A DNA stretch of 9,258 bases from positions 1 through 9,258 of the forward strand of contig CALWMT010000086.1 of NCBI GenBank assembly GCA_944382045.1, written 5' to 3'. Source of the DNA: an uncultured Enterocloster sp. Lineage in GTDB: Bacteria > Bacillota > Clostridia > Lachnospirales > Lachnospiraceae. The notes beneath the pieces were generated by a model that did no database searches, had not been told where the DNA came from, and was given only the letters and a program-made list of their open reading frames with translations. The position numbers and the translations under genes were made by a program. This document shows positions 1 to 6,227 of this stretch, in pieces (position 1 is the stretch's first letter; every line of letters begins with the position of its first letter).

Positions 1-54
1 GGATGCCTTTGTTCCTTACCACGATCATGAAAAGGGATATGAGACCTTCTTAAG

Positions 55-84
55 CGCCCGCCGGGTAAACATTCGCCCGCCGGG
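55..84. repeat. 11-bp GC-rich direct repeat
   Basis: CGCCCGCCGGG occurs at 55-65 and again at 74-84 (19-bp period). The second copy, with its next base, also forms a small GCCCG/CGGGC inverted repeat. It lies just outside the bidirectional terminator. The stretch 1-54 holds no gene I can assign: one short plus-strand frame ends in TAA at 51-53 and could be the tail of a gene entering from the left, but it is too short to judge. Confidence 0.5.
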
Positions 85-90
85 CATACG

Positions 91-136
91 AAAAAACGCC
101 TGTCCTCCAGTAATTCTGGAAGGGCGGGCGTTTTTT
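91..136. terminator. Bidirectional intrinsic terminator
   Basis: AAAAAACGCC at 91-100 pairs with GGGCG plus TTTTTT at 126-136, and TCCAG (106-110) pairs with CTGGA (116-120). The stem has two G-U wobbles and a one-base bulge, with loop TAATT. A-run and T-run flank it, so it can terminate on both strands: the xerS-like gene, which ends 40 bp away on the minus strand, and any plus-strand gene entering from the left. Confidence 0.85.
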
Positions 137-175
137 GCTGCTGTTCGGTACAAGCGTTGTGCAAATGCTCCCTAA

Positions 176-1234
176 TTAATCCCCTTTCTCCCTGAGGCGC
201 ACCTTGTTCCTGGCGCTTCTGCGCCGGTCGTCCTCCAGGGCCGCGTAGTGGCGTCTGGTGGTATTCACATCCGAGTGCCCCAGCACATCGGCCACCAGGT
301 AGATGTCGCCGGTCTCCCGGTACAGGGTGGTGCCGTAGGTGCTCCGCAGCTTGTGTGGGGTGATTGGCTTTAATGGAGCCACAGTCCTGGCGTATTTCTT
401 CACCAAATTTTCTACGCTGCGCACGCCGATGCGCTTTTTCTGGAGAGAGAGGAAGAGGGCGTCCTCGCTTCCCTCAGCGGGGATTATGTGGTCCCGCTCC
501 TCAAGATAGCTGAGAAGGGCTTCCTCCACCTCCTCACCAAAGTACACGGTGACCTCCTTTCCCCCCTTGCGGTAGATGCGGATTCCCCCGTTCTTAAAAT
601 CAATATCCGCAATATTGAGTCCCACGCACTCGGAAACACGGATGCCTGTGCCCAGCAGGAGAGTGAGGATGGCCAGATCCCGGACCTTGGTCTTGGCGTG
701 AAATTCCTGCTGCTTTTTGGTCAGCTTATCTCCCCGTTCCACCTCGTCCAGGAGAAGAGCCACCTCGTCCACATCCAGACGGATTATCTCCTTGTCGTGG
801 AGCTTAGGAAGGGTCACACGGGCCGCCGGGTTGTTGTTCAGGCGCTCATTGCGGTAGAAGTAGTTGTAAAAGGTGCGGAGAGAGGAGATTTTCCGCATAA
901 TTCCCCGCTCCCTATTCATCACCTCATGATTCCTGTCATTGAACCGATACTTCAAATATTCCATATATTCCTCCAGATCGGTGGAGGAGAGATGGTCCAG
1001 ATGTTCGAGAGTGATGTCCTTTATGTCAACCTTTGCCAGGGCCAGATTTTCCTTGTGAAGAAACTCAAAAAACACATGCAGATCGTAGGCATAAGCAATC
1101 CGCGTCCGAGAAGATGTTCGAGGCTCAATGCCCCTGAAAAAATCCGCACAGAAGGGCGGAAGCTCCCGGATGAGCTCCCGCAGACGGATTATATTTTCCT
1201 TGTCAATTTGTTCGTGATATGCTAAGCTGCTCAT
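176..1234 (-). CDS. xerS: XerS-type tyrosine site-specific recombinase
   Basis: A 352-aa tyrosine recombinase. It has an N-terminal SAM-like core-binding domain (about residues 25-145) and a C-terminal catalytic domain (about 150-340). All catalytic positions are visible: Arg199 (GTGIRVSE), Lys223 (YRKGGK), His294 and Arg297 (PHKLR), His320 (LGHSD) and nucleophile Tyr330 (RRHYAAL). Length, the long N-terminus, the insert before RDLAILTLL, and the RKGGK, DALFLSL and SVENLVKKYA segments match my recollection of streptococcal/lactococcal XerS (about 356 aa) better than XerC/XerD (about 300 aa). XerS works alone on a single dif site to resolve chromosome dimers at division; a dif-like palindrome lies just upstream here. 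The ATG at 1234 is the only sensible start, but no good Shine-Dalgarno precedes it. It could instead be an orphan integrase, but no element boundaries or cargo are visible. Confidence 0.85.
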   Translation of the reverse strand: MSSLAYHEQIDKENIIRLRELIRELPPFCADFFRGIEPRTSSRTRIAYAYDLHVFFEFLHKENLALAKVDIKDITLEHLDHLSSTDLEEYMEYLKYRFNDRNHEVMNRERGIMRKISSLRTFYNYFYRNERLNNNPAARVTLPKLHDKEIIRLDVDEVALLLDEVERGDKLTKKQQEFHAKTKVRDLAILTLLLGTGIRVSECVGLNIADIDFKNGGIRIYRKGGKEVTVYFGEEVEEALLSYLEERDHIIPAEGSEDALFLSLQKKRIGVRSVENLVKKYARTVAPLKPITPHKLRSTYGTTLYRETGDIYLVADVLGHSDVNTTRRHYAALEDDRRRSARNKVRLREKGD

Positions 1235-1245
1235 GAATAAACCAT

Positions 1246-1279
1246 AACTATTCGTTAAAGTTGTCTTTTGCGAATAGTT
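1246..1279. promoter_or_regulatory. dif-like palindrome upstream of xerS
   Basis: Arms AACTATTCGTTAAA (1246-1259) and TTTTGCGAATAGTT (1266-1279) are inverted repeats matching at 12 of 14 positions (outer 9 perfect), around a 6-bp centre GTTGTC (1260-1265). The inner 28 bp (1249-1276) thus read as 11+6+11, the classic Xer core-site layout. It ends 11 bp before the xerS start codon. From the family, dif sites of single-recombinase Xer systems often sit beside xerS. Alternatives are an autoregulatory operator or an RNA hairpin; the layout and neighbour favour a recombinase site, but this is inference. Confidence 0.55.
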
Positions 1280-1344
1280 GTTCCTGTCCCTCCCTCGCTG
1301 CGAAATCCCTTATCAGGTGCCCCAATTGACAATTGACACCGGCA

Positions 1345-1605
1345 TCATACACTGGTCCGCAGAATTCCCTGCAGAAATCCAGCCGCCTGCTCCTCGTCGC
1401 TTCCCTCTATCTCTAGGATCAGCGTGTCTCCCTGGTGGGCACCCAGATTCATCAAAGACATAATATTTTTTCCATCTGCAGATTTTCCGCCTTCTACGGA
1501 AAGACGGACCTGGCTTTCATATTCTGACGCCGCGCGGCTGAATGTAATGGCATTCCGCGCATGCAGTCCCAGTTTATCAGAAATTACATATCTGTACGTT
1601 ATCAT
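1345..1605 (-). CDS. HPr-like phosphocarrier protein lacking Ser46
   Basis: An 86-aa HPr-fold protein (family length 85-90 aa). With the ATG at 1605 the active-site histidine falls at residue 15 (KLGLHAR), the canonical position, and AAAGGATG lies at good spacing; a TTG at 1611 would only add two residues. HPr accepts phosphate from PEP via Enzyme I on His15 and passes it to sugar-specific EIIA proteins. Two key differences are visible. The usual HARP is HARN (Asn18), and the regulatory Ser46 region, normally KSIMGVMSLG, reads KNIMSLMNLG (Asn47 by own numbering). It therefore cannot be phosphorylated by HPr kinase at that site and should not act as a normal CcpA corepressor. It may be a second, dedicated HPr or a regulatory paralogue rather than the main PtsH. 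No PTS gene lies nearby. No terminator is seen in the 110 bp before xerS, so read-through is possible. Confidence 0.88.
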   Translation of the reverse strand: MITYRYVISDKLGLHARNAITFSRAASEYESQVRLSVEGGKSADGKNIMSLMNLGAHQGDTLILEIEGSDEEQAAGFLQGILRTSV

Positions 1606-1612
1606 TCGCAAT

Positions 1613-1620
1613 CATCCTTT
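1613..1620 (-). promoter_or_regulatory. Ribosome binding site deciding the HPr-like start
   Basis: AAAGGATG on the minus strand. Its AGG core is about 10 nt from the ATG at 1605 but only about 4 nt from the alternative TTG at 1611, which favours the ATG and gives His15 its standard number. Confidence 0.7.
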
Positions 1621-1644
1621 GTATTTTTATACTGCTTATGCTAT

Positions 1645-1674
1645 ATCTTACCACAGCATCCAGCCTCGTGGCAA
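1645..1674 (-). promoter_or_regulatory. Probable sigma-A promoter of the HPr-like gene
   Basis: On the minus strand, TTGCCA (1674-1669), an 18-bp spacer and TAAGAT (1650-1645), with TGG directly before the -10 as in an extended -10. It lies 40 bp upstream of the start codon and is back to back with the ttcA promoter. Confidence 0.5.
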
Positions 1675-1681
1675 GTACTTG
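1672..1681. promoter_or_regulatory. 10-bp palindrome between divergent promoters
   Basis: CAAGTACTTG is a perfect palindrome overlapping the -35 boxes of both the HPr-like gene (1669-1674) and ttcA (1679-1684). A dimeric regulator binding here would block both promoters. No regulator can be named; ten bases can also occur by chance. Confidence 0.3.
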
Positions 1682-1708
1682 ACATTTTCCTTACATGCCA
1701 GATAAAAT
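1679..1708 (+). promoter_or_regulatory. Sigma-A promoter of ttcA
   Basis: Consensus TTGACA at 1679-1684 and TAAAAT at 1703-1708 with an 18-bp spacer, followed by an AT-rich start region and the Shine-Dalgarno sequence AGGAAAGG (1724-1731) ahead of the ATG at 1745. Confidence 0.7.
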
Positions 1709-1744
1709 ATTATATAACCGTTTAGGAAAGGATTTACAAAACCC

Positions 1745-2467
1745 ATGAAGCTGCAGCTCCTTTTAAGCCTGACCCGCCAGGCCATCGACAACTATCATAT
1801 GATTGAGGACGGGGATCATATTGCGGTTGGACTTTCCGGCGGCAAGGACAGTCTGACTCTCCTGTATGCCCTCCATTATCTGAAGCGGTTTTACCCGAAG
1901 AAATTTGAGCTCTCCGCTATCACCGTTGACCTGGGCCTTGGAAATATGAATATGGAGCCGATCCGCGCTCTGTGCAAAGACTTGGGCGTGCCCTGGTCTG
2001 TTGTCCATACGCAGATAGGCCCCATTCTCTTTGATGCCAAAAAAGAGACAAATCCCTGCTCTCTCTGTGCAAAAATGCGCAAGGGAGCCCTCAACCAGGA
2101 GGCAAGGGCCCTGGGCTGCAATGTAATTGCCTATGCCCATCACAGGGACGATGTGATTGAGACTCTGCTCATGTCCCTCTTTTATGAGGGCCGCTATCAC
2201 TGCTTCTCTCCCATCACCCAGCTGGACCGAGCTGCGCTCACGATCATTCGGCCCATGATTTATGTGACTGAGGCCAATGTGATCGGCTTTAAAAACCGCT
2301 TTCAGCTCCCTGTGTGCAAAAATCCATGTCCTGTAGATGGGCACACAAAAAGGCAGTATATCAAGGATTTGATTAAAAATCTGCAGAAGGAAAACCCCTA
2401 TCTAAAGGACTGCCTTTTTCATGCGGTCTCCCAGGGAAGCCTTCCCGGCTGGACGCCGCAGCCATAG
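1745..2467 (+). CDS. ttcA: tRNA 2-thiocytidine(32) synthetase, TtcA family
   Basis: A 240-aa N-type ATP pyrophosphatase of the TtcA/TtuA family. The PP-loop SGGKDS is at residues 31-36, the CxxC pair at Cys105/Cys108 (NPCSLCAKMR), the family motif HHRDD at 132-136, and two further cysteines at 191 and 195 (PVCKNPCPVDG) that can supply the third Fe-S ligand. TtcA adenylates C32 of certain tRNAs and inserts sulfur using a [4Fe-4S] cluster, in the cytoplasm. It is shorter than E. coli TtcA (about 310 aa), as usual for Firmicutes members, lacking N- and C-terminal extensions. The start is fixed by AGGAAAGG 13 nt upstream and a good promoter. The gene is monocistronic and converges on the LCP gene. 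PP-loop paralogues are hard to separate by eye, so the exact modified base is inferred from the family. Confidence 0.82.
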   Translation: MKLQLLLSLTRQAIDNYHMIEDGDHIAVGLSGGKDSLTLLYALHYLKRFYPKKFELSAITVDLGLGNMNMEPIRALCKDLGVPWSVVHTQIGPILFDAKKETNPCSLCAKMRKGALNQEARALGCNVIAYAHHRDDVIETLLMSLFYEGRYHCFSPITQLDRAALTIIRPMIYVTEANVIGFKNRFQLPVCKNPCPVDGHTKRQYIKDLIKNLQKENPYLKDCLFHAVSQGSLPGWTPQP

Positions 2468-2474
2468 CTGCCTC

Positions 2475-4427
2475 TCAGACGCCGGGACCTGCTGCGCCCG
2501 GCCCTTCACTTGCAGAGCTCTGTGTCTCGGAAGGCGCAGGCGCCTTCGGGGCTTCCTCCGAGACGCCTGGCTCCGTGCTTCCGCTGTCAGAGACACCTGG
2601 CCCAGAAGTGCCGGGGCCATTCTCCCCGGTCTGACCTGGCCGGGAGGACTGCCCGGCGGAGCTGCTGTTTCCTGCGTGGCCGCCTGCACCTGGGCCTGAC
2701 ACACCCGGTCCTGCCTCTTCTGTCTCCTCGCGGGATGGCCGCTCTCCCTTGCCAGGACTGTCCTCCGTGCTCTGTCCGCCGGGTCCGGACACTCCCGGCC
2801 CATCCTCTTCCTCTTCTGTGCTCTCGGATTCCTCTTCGGATTCCTCCGCGGTTTCCTCCTCCGATTCCTCCGCGGACTCCTCCAGAGACTCCTCCGTGCT
2901 CTCCTCCACGCTCTCGGCAGCTACCGTCTCTGTCTCTGCGGGGGCCGGCTCCGTCTCAGGAGGCTGTGCCGTGCCTGTGCCGGAGGAGCCTCTGGATCCC
3001 GAGGAGCCTCCTCCGCCAGACGGGGCAGCCTCCCCCGCCTCATAGAGTCCGGTCTCCTCAGAGATACGGCTGCTTATCTCCCGCACAGCAGATGAAGGGC
3101 TGTAGGACACATCCTCCCCGTAGAGGAACTGATGCAGCAGAATGTCATTGCTCTCCAGGGTGGTGGCGATCACGCAGTCCATCCTGCCCACACGGGCTGT
3201 CTGACGGGAAAATGGGAACCCGCCCGTCTCTCCAATATAATATTTATTCATATCCCGAACCATGGGAAGCAGATCATCCACGCCCACGCTGGTGGATATC
3301 TCGGAAATTACCAGTCCTGCCAAGGAGGTGAGGGTGGATACATCCGCCTGCTTTGCCTTTTCAAGGGCCAGGCTTACCACCTTGCGCTGCCGCTCCGTCC
3401 TCTGAAAATCTGTATCCATCAGGCGCAGGCGGCTGTAGGCCACTGCCTGCACGCCGTCCAGGTGATTCATGCCCGCCTGGCTCAGGTGCACGGATGCAAT
3501 ACCCGTGGATTCAACGGTTTCCGTGATAAAGCTGTTGATATAGGCAAATTCCGCGTCGGTAATTTCCAGGTCAATGCCTCCCAGCACATTGATGGCCTCC
3601 GCCACTGTTTTCCAGTTAAAGGCCGCATAATCGTCAATCTCCAGGTCAAGGTTCTCCTCCAGGGCAGCAACCGCCTGCTCATGTCCTCCCTTAAAATAGG
3701 CCTCATTGATTTTATGATAGGTCCCCTCGGAATCAATCTTTAAATATGTATCCCGGAAGACGCTGACCAGCTTAATCTCACCGGTTTCGCGGTCAATGCT
3801 GCAGATCATCTGCACATCCGCCAGAGCGTTCTTTGTGTTTCCATCCCGGCTGTCCAAGCCGAATACGGCCACTGTCCAATACCCAGTGGGACGGTTAAAA
3901 AGCATCCATGCAGCCCCGCCAAGGATACAGATGAGAAGTGCAATCAATATGTATTTTAAATGGCCGCCTTTTTTGCCGCGCCTCTGGCGCTCTGTTCCCG
4001 GCCGGCCGGCCGCTGTCCCCTGAGATCTGCGGGCGGATGCCGTTCCCTGCGGCCTGCCCGCTGATGCTGCCCCCTGGGATCTGTTTGCTGATGCCGTCCC
4101 CTGCGGCCTGCCCGCTGATGCCGTTCCCTGGGATCTGTTCCCGGATGCCGTCCGCGGTGCCCGCTGTGCAGACCGGCTGGACGCCGTGTTTTTCGCCGGC
4201 CTGTACGTGCCGCGCCCCGCCTCCCCGTACTCCTCCTCATAGAAATACGCGTCGTCCAGCTCATTCTCCTCCGAATATGCATGGGTACGGCCGGAATATC
4301 TCCTGCTGTCAGCAGCAGGCCGTCTCCCTCCGTCAGCAGACGCATATCCCCTGGCACCATCGGCAGCATGCCGGGCCTGGCGCCTCCTTCTCATGCGCTG
4401 AAGCTCGTCGTCATTATATCCATTCAT
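2475..4427 (-). CDS. LytR-CpsA-Psr (LCP) family protein with acidic C-terminal tail
   Basis: About 650 aa, type II membrane topology. A basic, low-complexity cytoplasmic N-terminus (1-157) contains 9-residue tandem repeats. It is followed by one membrane segment (158-177) and an extracellular LCP domain (about 183-370), a conserved region to about 440, and a tail of about 185 residues. LCP signatures: GLDSRDG (189-195), SVFRDTYL with Arg225, and the segment RLRLMDTDFQRTERQ (333-347). LCP enzymes transfer lipid-linked wall teichoic acid or capsule polymers onto peptidoglycan. The Arg usually two residues before the RxD aspartate appears to be Leu here (ALADVQM). The tail is Ser/Gly-rich, then a run of EES-type repeats, then several GPGVSGPG-like units. 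It follows the NlpC/P60 gene by 4 nt, so is translationally coupled. An alternative ATG at 4445 (SD-like GGAG, 14-nt overlap) would add six residues. Its polymer substrate is unknown. Confidence 0.9.
   Translation of the reverse strand: MNGYNDDELQRMRRRRQARHAADGARGYASADGGRRPAADSRRYSGRTHAYSEENELDDAYFYEEEYGEAGRGTYRPAKNTASSRSAQRAPRTASGNRSQGTASAGRPQGTASANRSQGAASAGRPQGTASARRSQGTAAGRPGTERQRRGKKGGHLKYILIALLICILGGAAWMLFNRPTGYWTVAVFGLDSRDGNTKNALADVQMICSIDRETGEIKLVSVFRDTYLKIDSEGTYHKINEAYFKGGHEQAVAALEENLDLEIDDYAAFNWKTVAEAINVLGGIDLEITDAEFAYINSFITETVESTGIASVHLSQAGMNHLDGVQAVAYSRLRLMDTDFQRTERQRKVVSLALEKAKQADVSTLTSLAGLVISEISTSVGVDDLLPMVRDMNKYYIGETGGFPFSRQTARVGRMDCVIATTLESNDILLHQFLYGEDVSYSPSSAVREISSRISEETGLYEAGEAAPSGGGGSSGSRGSSGTGTAQPPETEPAPAETETVAAESVEESTEESLEESAEESEEETAEESEEESESTEEEEDGPGVSGPGGQSTEDSPGKGERPSREETEEAGPGVSGPGAGGHAGNSSSAGQSSRPGQTGENGPGTSGPGVSDSGSTEPGVSEEAPKAPAPSETQSSASEGPGAAGPGV
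2802..2915 (-). repeat. Acidic EES-type repeats in the LCP tail
   Basis: About 38 codons encode EES-based units (ESVEES, TEES, LEES, AEES and so on) ending in EEEED. On the plus strand this shows as repeated CTCC/TTCC blocks. The product is a strongly negative extracellular stretch beyond the LCP domain; such slippage-prone DNA may vary in length between strains. Confidence 0.75.
4002..4139 (-). repeat. 27-bp tandem repeats in the LCP cytoplasmic region
   Basis: About five copies of a 9-codon unit, alternating NRSQGTASA and GRPQGTASA, giving a 54-bp higher-order period. They lie in the cytoplasmic N-terminal region just before the membrane segment. The near identity of DNA copies suggests recent expansion. 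Confidence 0.8.
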
Positions 4428-4431
4428 CCGT

Positions 4432-6186
4432 TCACACCTCTTCATCCAGTAATCTCCGGTAAGCCGCCCAATCAGGAGTCACCAGCGCCACCTCCACATT
4501 ATTGACCGTCCCGCTGGTCTCCTGGATGCATACCATTCTCCCATCCTCGTACCAGCCCAAGAACATCACCACATGGGCCTCTGGACCGGTCCGTATGCAG
4601 ATATCTCCAGGCAGGAGCTCGTCCCTTGCCACAGCCTGTCCTGCTGCCAAAAGGGTGCTGGTGCTGGAAGCACCCGGGCTCCGGCCCGTCACAGACCAAT
4701 ACACCCAGTTAATCCATCCCGAGCAGTCCAATCCCTTTAAAATGCGCCCGTCTATATCCGGCTGAACCACCGCGCCGAAATCATTTCCCGTATATCCCGG
4801 CCGGCTGGGCTTGCCTCCCCAATAGTAGGGGATCTTCCCCACTGACGCGAGGGCATAGCGCACAATATCCCGGCGCTGCTGTCCTGCCTCCTGAGGCACC
4901 AGCTGCATATACACATCGATATCCGCAGCAGACAGCGGATTGTATGCAATGAGATCTGCGGCATTCAAGCCGTACGCTTCATACCAGTCCTGTTCTAAAA
5001 TAGCCTCTATCAGGCCCATTCTTTCGCTGTCCCACTCCCATCCTGGGCCATCCTCCTCCGCAGAATCCAAAAGCACTGCCTGAAAAAGGTTGGATTCTCC
5101 CTCTGTTCCCAGTATGGTGACCGATATCGTCAAATCCACATGGCCCTGGCAGCCCTCCTCCCTGGCACGTCCTGCCTGGGAGGCGCTGGCTGCATCCAGC
5201 GAATCGCCTGCACTGCTGGGGGAGGCCTGAGAAGCCGCATCCTCGCTCCCACTCTCAGCTCCCGGTCCCCGGACTCCATCCGTATTCGGCCTTGCTGCCC
5301 GCAGAATCCCCTCCTGCTCGTCCGCATCGTCTTCCGTCTCTCCGGCCGCTGCCTCCAGCTCGTCCCTGCCGTCCGGCGCGATGCTCCCTGATCCGTCTTC
5401 TGCTGCTTCATCCCCCGCTGAGGTGCGCTCCTCCGAGGCCGCTTTCTCCGCGTCCGAAAACTCATCCGGCTCCTCCGATGCGCCCTCTCCCATCAAACGG
5501 CAGCTGCCGTCACAGTAATACACATCGCTCATCTCCGCCTCATAGCTGTGAGAGGCATCCCAGAGAAGCCTGCTGTATCGCTCCAGCTCCTCCTGTTCCC
5601 TGAGAATTCCGTAATCATAGAGCACACTGCACATCGCCGTAACGGACCTGGCATTCGAGTACCCTTGGGAAGCCAGCCCGCTGCCGTCATAAAATTGAAT
5701 CGAGGCTTCCTTAAACTCCTGAGGCACAGAGGCTCCGCCCTGAAATCCATGGATCTCAGGTCCTAGGAATGCGGCAGCCTGCTCTGGGGTATAATTATAC
5801 AGATCGTAGATACCAGATATCCACCGGGCATCCCGTTCCGCCAATTCCCGGTACAGAAGACCCGCCAGGCTTTCCGATACCTGGGATGTATCCGCCCCAT
5901 CCGGGTAGACATAGGCCAGGCTGAGCTGGTCCGGCTGGGCTATGGCAGCATCCGCATACTCTGCCTGGGAGGCAGTGGCATAGGGCTTAAATAAAAAGGA
6001 GGGTGTGGCTGGGCCTGTCTGCTCCGGCATCTCCTCCTTCTGGAGCACTACTGACACCGTATCCTTCTGTGCGCTCCTTCTGCCCGCAGCAAATGAAACG
6101 GCGCCGCATATAATCAAGAGAAGCATCACCGCGCAGACAGAGACTTCTTTTGGGTGGGATCGAAAAAATGTGGACAGCTTCCGCAT
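4432..6186 (-). CDS. Membrane-anchored NlpC/P60 cell-wall peptidase
   Basis: 584 aa. A short basic N-terminus and a hydrophobic segment (about 17-34) form a signal anchor. A helical extracellular region follows (about 75-230), then an acidic, Ala/Ser/Glu-rich linker (about 232-343), a conserved segment (346-430) and a C-terminal NlpC/P60 domain (about 437-580). The domain shows nucleophile Cys488 in LDCSGW, His538 in EAHVVMFLG, and a polar third position at Gln555 (CIQETSG). Such enzymes cleave stem-peptide bonds of peptidoglycan, commonly D-Glu to the diamino acid. Cysteines 225, 229 and 346 flank the linker, so the linker looks inserted into a Cys-containing module. The ATG at 6186 has AGCAGG six nt upstream. 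It is first in an operon with the LCP gene; a peptidase beside a polymer ligase suggests coordinated wall work. Bond specificity cannot be read from the sequence. Confidence 0.88.
   Translation of the reverse strand: MRKLSTFFRSHPKEVSVCAVMLLLIICGAVSFAAGRRSAQKDTVSVVLQKEEMPEQTGPATPSFLFKPYATASQAEYADAAIAQPDQLSLAYVYPDGADTSQVSESLAGLLYRELAERDARWISGIYDLYNYTPEQAAAFLGPEIHGFQGGASVPQEFKEASIQFYDGSGLASQGYSNARSVTAMCSVLYDYGILREQEELERYSRLLWDASHSYEAEMSDVYYCDGSCRLMGEGASEEPDEFSDAEKAASEERTSAGDEAAEDGSGSIAPDGRDELEAAAGETEDDADEQEGILRAARPNTDGVRGPGAESGSEDAASQASPSSAGDSLDAASASQAGRAREEGCQGHVDLTISVTILGTEGESNLFQAVLLDSAEEDGPGWEWDSERMGLIEAILEQDWYEAYGLNAADLIAYNPLSAADIDVYMQLVPQEAGQQRRDIVRYALASVGKIPYYWGGKPSRPGYTGNDFGAVVQPDIDGRILKGLDCSGWINWVYWSVTGRSPGASSTSTLLAAGQAVARDELLPGDICIRTGPEAHVVMFLGWYEDGRMVCIQETSGTVNNVEVALVTPDWAAYRRLLDEEV
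4435..4442 (-). promoter_or_regulatory. Ribosome binding site of the LCP gene inside the upstream gene
   Basis: AAGAGGTG on the minus strand forms the last codons of the NlpC/P60 gene. Its GAGGTG core is 7 nt from the ATG at 4427, and the upstream TGA (4434-4432) lies between them. This supports translational coupling and the shorter LCP start. Confidence 0.65.
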
Positions 6187-6227
6187 ATATAACCTGCTTT
6201 CGTAAAATAGTAGGCGGACTGGCGCCT

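Noticed and set aside
1..175. Possible mobile element or attachment site next to the recombinase
   Set aside because: No matching direct repeats flanking the gene, no cargo and no transposase; the region holds only a small direct repeat and a terminator.
488..1225. Long plus-strand open frame (245 aa) antisense to xerS
   Set aside because: It is a shadow of the recombinase gene: no Shine-Dalgarno or family motif, and the opposite strand encodes all catalytic residues.
1323..1336. Tandem CAATTGA repeat upstream of xerS
   Set aside because: Two copies of a 7-mer only; no promoter with good spacing could be built on the overlapping TTGTCA boxes.
2510..3331. Plus-strand Pro/Arg/Cys-rich frame (273 aa) opposite the LCP gene
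   Set aside because: The composition is what GC-rich Gly/Ser/Glu repeat DNA gives when read backwards; no start signals or domain.
3938..4150. Regular repeats at 4002-4139 as a possible CRISPR array
   Set aside because: The units are contiguous, in frame and translate to a 9-residue protein repeat; there are no unique spacers.
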